Shown here: positions 6,157-6,733 of the stretch, in pieces
Numbering within the stretch: the first letter of the stretch is position 1
Layout of the letters: each line of letters begins with the position of its first letter
Assembly (NCBI GenBank): GCA_030527085.1
Contig: JAUNBN010000076.1
Location: 1-6,733 of the forward strand
Length of the DNA stretch: 6,733 nucleotides
From: Oscillospiraceae bacterium
Lineage (GTDB): Bacteria; Bacillota; Clostridia; Oscillospirales; Ruminococcaceae
Direction of reading: 5' to 3'
Made by a program: the position numbers and the translations under genes
The notes under the pieces: model-generated
The model's database searches: none
The model's input: the letters and a program-made list of their open reading frames with translations, nothing else
Told to the model about the DNA's origin: nothing

Positions 6157-6184
6157 ATTATAAACGCCGGGGGGCCGATGTCAA
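6157..6184 (-). promoter_or_regulatory. Near-consensus sigma-A promoter for the ccdA-tlpA unit
   Basis: On the minus strand a perfect -35 TTGACA (6184-6179) and a perfect -10 TATAAT (6162-6157) are separated by 16 bases. Transcription would start near 6150 and give a leader of about 60 bases. The match suggests strong expression unless repressed; a dyad at 6186-6198 touches the upstream edge of the -35. Confidence 0.8.
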
Positions 6185-6185
6185 C

Positions 6186-6255
6186 GTGAGCCGCTCACAT
6201 ACAAGGTCTCCCGCTTTGCACGGCAGATACGGGGAGCAGCTCCTTTGAGCCGCTC
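6186..6255. promoter_or_regulatory. Cluster of short GAGC/GCTC dyads between divergent genes
   Basis: GTGAGC-C-GCTCAC (6186-6198) is a perfect 13-base dyad directly next to the ccdA -35. GGAGC-A-GCTCC (6233-6243) is a second perfect dyad. The ten-base string TGAGCCGCTC occurs at 6187-6196 and again at 6246-6255. These are candidate binding sites for a dimeric regulator of one or both divergent units, or leader structures of the plus-strand gene. No clear promoter for the plus-strand gene was found in this gap. Confidence 0.4.
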
Positions 6256-6277
6256 CCGGATACGGAGCTTAATTCCT

Positions 6278-6733
6278 ATGAAAAGAAAGAAACAAATGAG
6301 CGCGGCGGCGACGGCGCTTTTGGATATACTGCTTATAGGCGCGGGGCTTATAGTCTTCGCCCTCTTCCACCACGTCCTGCCCGTAGCGCTCTCGCCTGAG
6401 AGCGTCGCGGAGGGCATTTCGGGCGGGGGCTCGCTGATAAGCTCGCAGGGCGGCGCGTCCTCGCTCGAGAGCGGGGAGAGCGAGGGCTCCTCGAGCGCCG
6501 AGGCCCTCGTAACGGAAACGCTCTACGAGAGCGAGAGCGTGCGCGCCGAGCTTCTGAGCTATGAACAAGACGGCATAGTCTGCCATGTTATAGATATTTA
6601 TATCGACGATATCAGCAGCCTGCGCAGCTATTTCGCCGAGGGCACCTACGGGCGCGGCTTCCGCGAACACCCGCTGGATATGGCGCTCGCCGTCGGCGCG
6701 GTCTGCGCCATAAACGGCGACTACTACGGCAAC
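6278..6733 (+). CDS. Membrane-anchored phosphodiester glycosidase (NAGPA family), partial at the right edge
   Basis: The first 152 codons of a plus-strand gene that runs off the window. ATG at 6278 has GGAG (6264-6267) ten bases upstream; a second Met at codon 7 is a weaker alternative. A basic start (KRKK), a membrane helix (about 11-31) and a Ser/Gly/Glu-rich linker (about 40-80) are followed by the start of the catalytic domain. There, I-D-I-Y-I (105-109) and especially A-I-N-G-D-Y-Y-G (144-151) match the conserved opening of phosphodiester glycosidase domains (PF09992), related to the enzyme that uncovers GlcNAc-1-phosphodiester-linked mannose. In bacteria these proteins are often linked to exopolysaccharide or wall polymer processing. 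The domain should face outside the cell. Most of the catalytic region lies beyond the edge, so activity cannot be judged. It is divergent from ccdA. Confidence 0.85.
   Translation, partial: MKRKKQMSAAATALLDILLIGAGLIVFALFHHVLPVALSPESVAEGISGGGSLISSQGGASSLESGESEGSSSAEALVTETLYESESVRAELLSYEQDGIVCHVIDIYIDDISSLRSYFAEGTYGRGFREHPLDMALAVGAVCAINGDYYGN

Noticed and set aside
6153..6164. Plus-strand -10-like TACAAT/TATAAA for the glycosidase gene
   Set aside because: No suitable -35 is found at a proper distance; the resemblance comes from the near-palindromic ccdA -10 on the other strand.
6269..6670. Minus-strand 133-codon frame opposite the glycosidase gene
   Set aside because: The plus strand has a signal anchor and the AINGDYYG motif; the minus frame has no recognisable features.

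Overview
The window looks like chromosomal DNA from an anaerobic, low-oxygen-lifestyle member of the Clostridia (Bacillota), probably an uncultured gut-type lineage. Supporting this are the strong Shine-Dalgarno sites, sigma-A-type promoters (TTGACA/TATAAT), a stand-alone sodium-pump beta subunit with a tiny gamma-like partner, and a PTPS-related multi-membrane protein, all typical of Clostridia. The DNA is GC-rich, yet isoleucine is read mostly from AUA. The lineage assignment is inference; there is no rRNA or other marker gene. No mobile element, CRISPR array, tRNA or rRNA gene was seen.

Layout: (1) 1-1557, minus strand, the 519-residue N-terminal part of a large multi-membrane, GT-C-like 'PTPS-related' protein. 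It runs off the left edge, so it has no stop codon in the window. (2) 1632-3158, minus strand, a 508-aa single-pass membrane protein with two cytoplasmic zinc-binding modules, an Ala/Ser/Pro-rich linker, and an extracytoplasmic beta-rich domain plus SH3-like domain. It has a clear promoter and may be co-transcribed with gene 1. (3) 3159-3420, a divergent promoter region with a structured leader for the next gene. (4) 3421-4542 and 4555-4686, plus strand, the beta subunit of a sodium-translocating decarboxylase and a 43-aa gamma-like membrane peptide. (5) 4687-4791, a convergent intergenic region with a 13-bp-stem hairpin. (6) 5366-6091 and 4792-5352, minus strand, a ccdA-tlpA-type redox pair. 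CcdA would carry electrons across the membrane to a membrane-tethered thioredoxin-like protein. A near-ideal promoter precedes it. (7) 6185-6277, a divergent intergenic region with GAGC-type dyads. (8) 6278 onward, plus strand, the N-terminal part of a membrane-anchored phosphodiester glycosidase (NAGPA family), cut by the right edge.

The common theme is the cell envelope: every gene product is predicted to be membrane-embedded or membrane-anchored. The oadBG-like pair would couple decarboxylation to sodium export, but no carboxyltransferase or biotin carrier is present here, so it must depend on partners encoded elsewhere. CcdA-TlpA would keep extracytoplasmic thiols reduced. The two end genes and the zinc-ribbon protein point to surface or polysaccharide functions whose substrates cannot be named from sequence alone.
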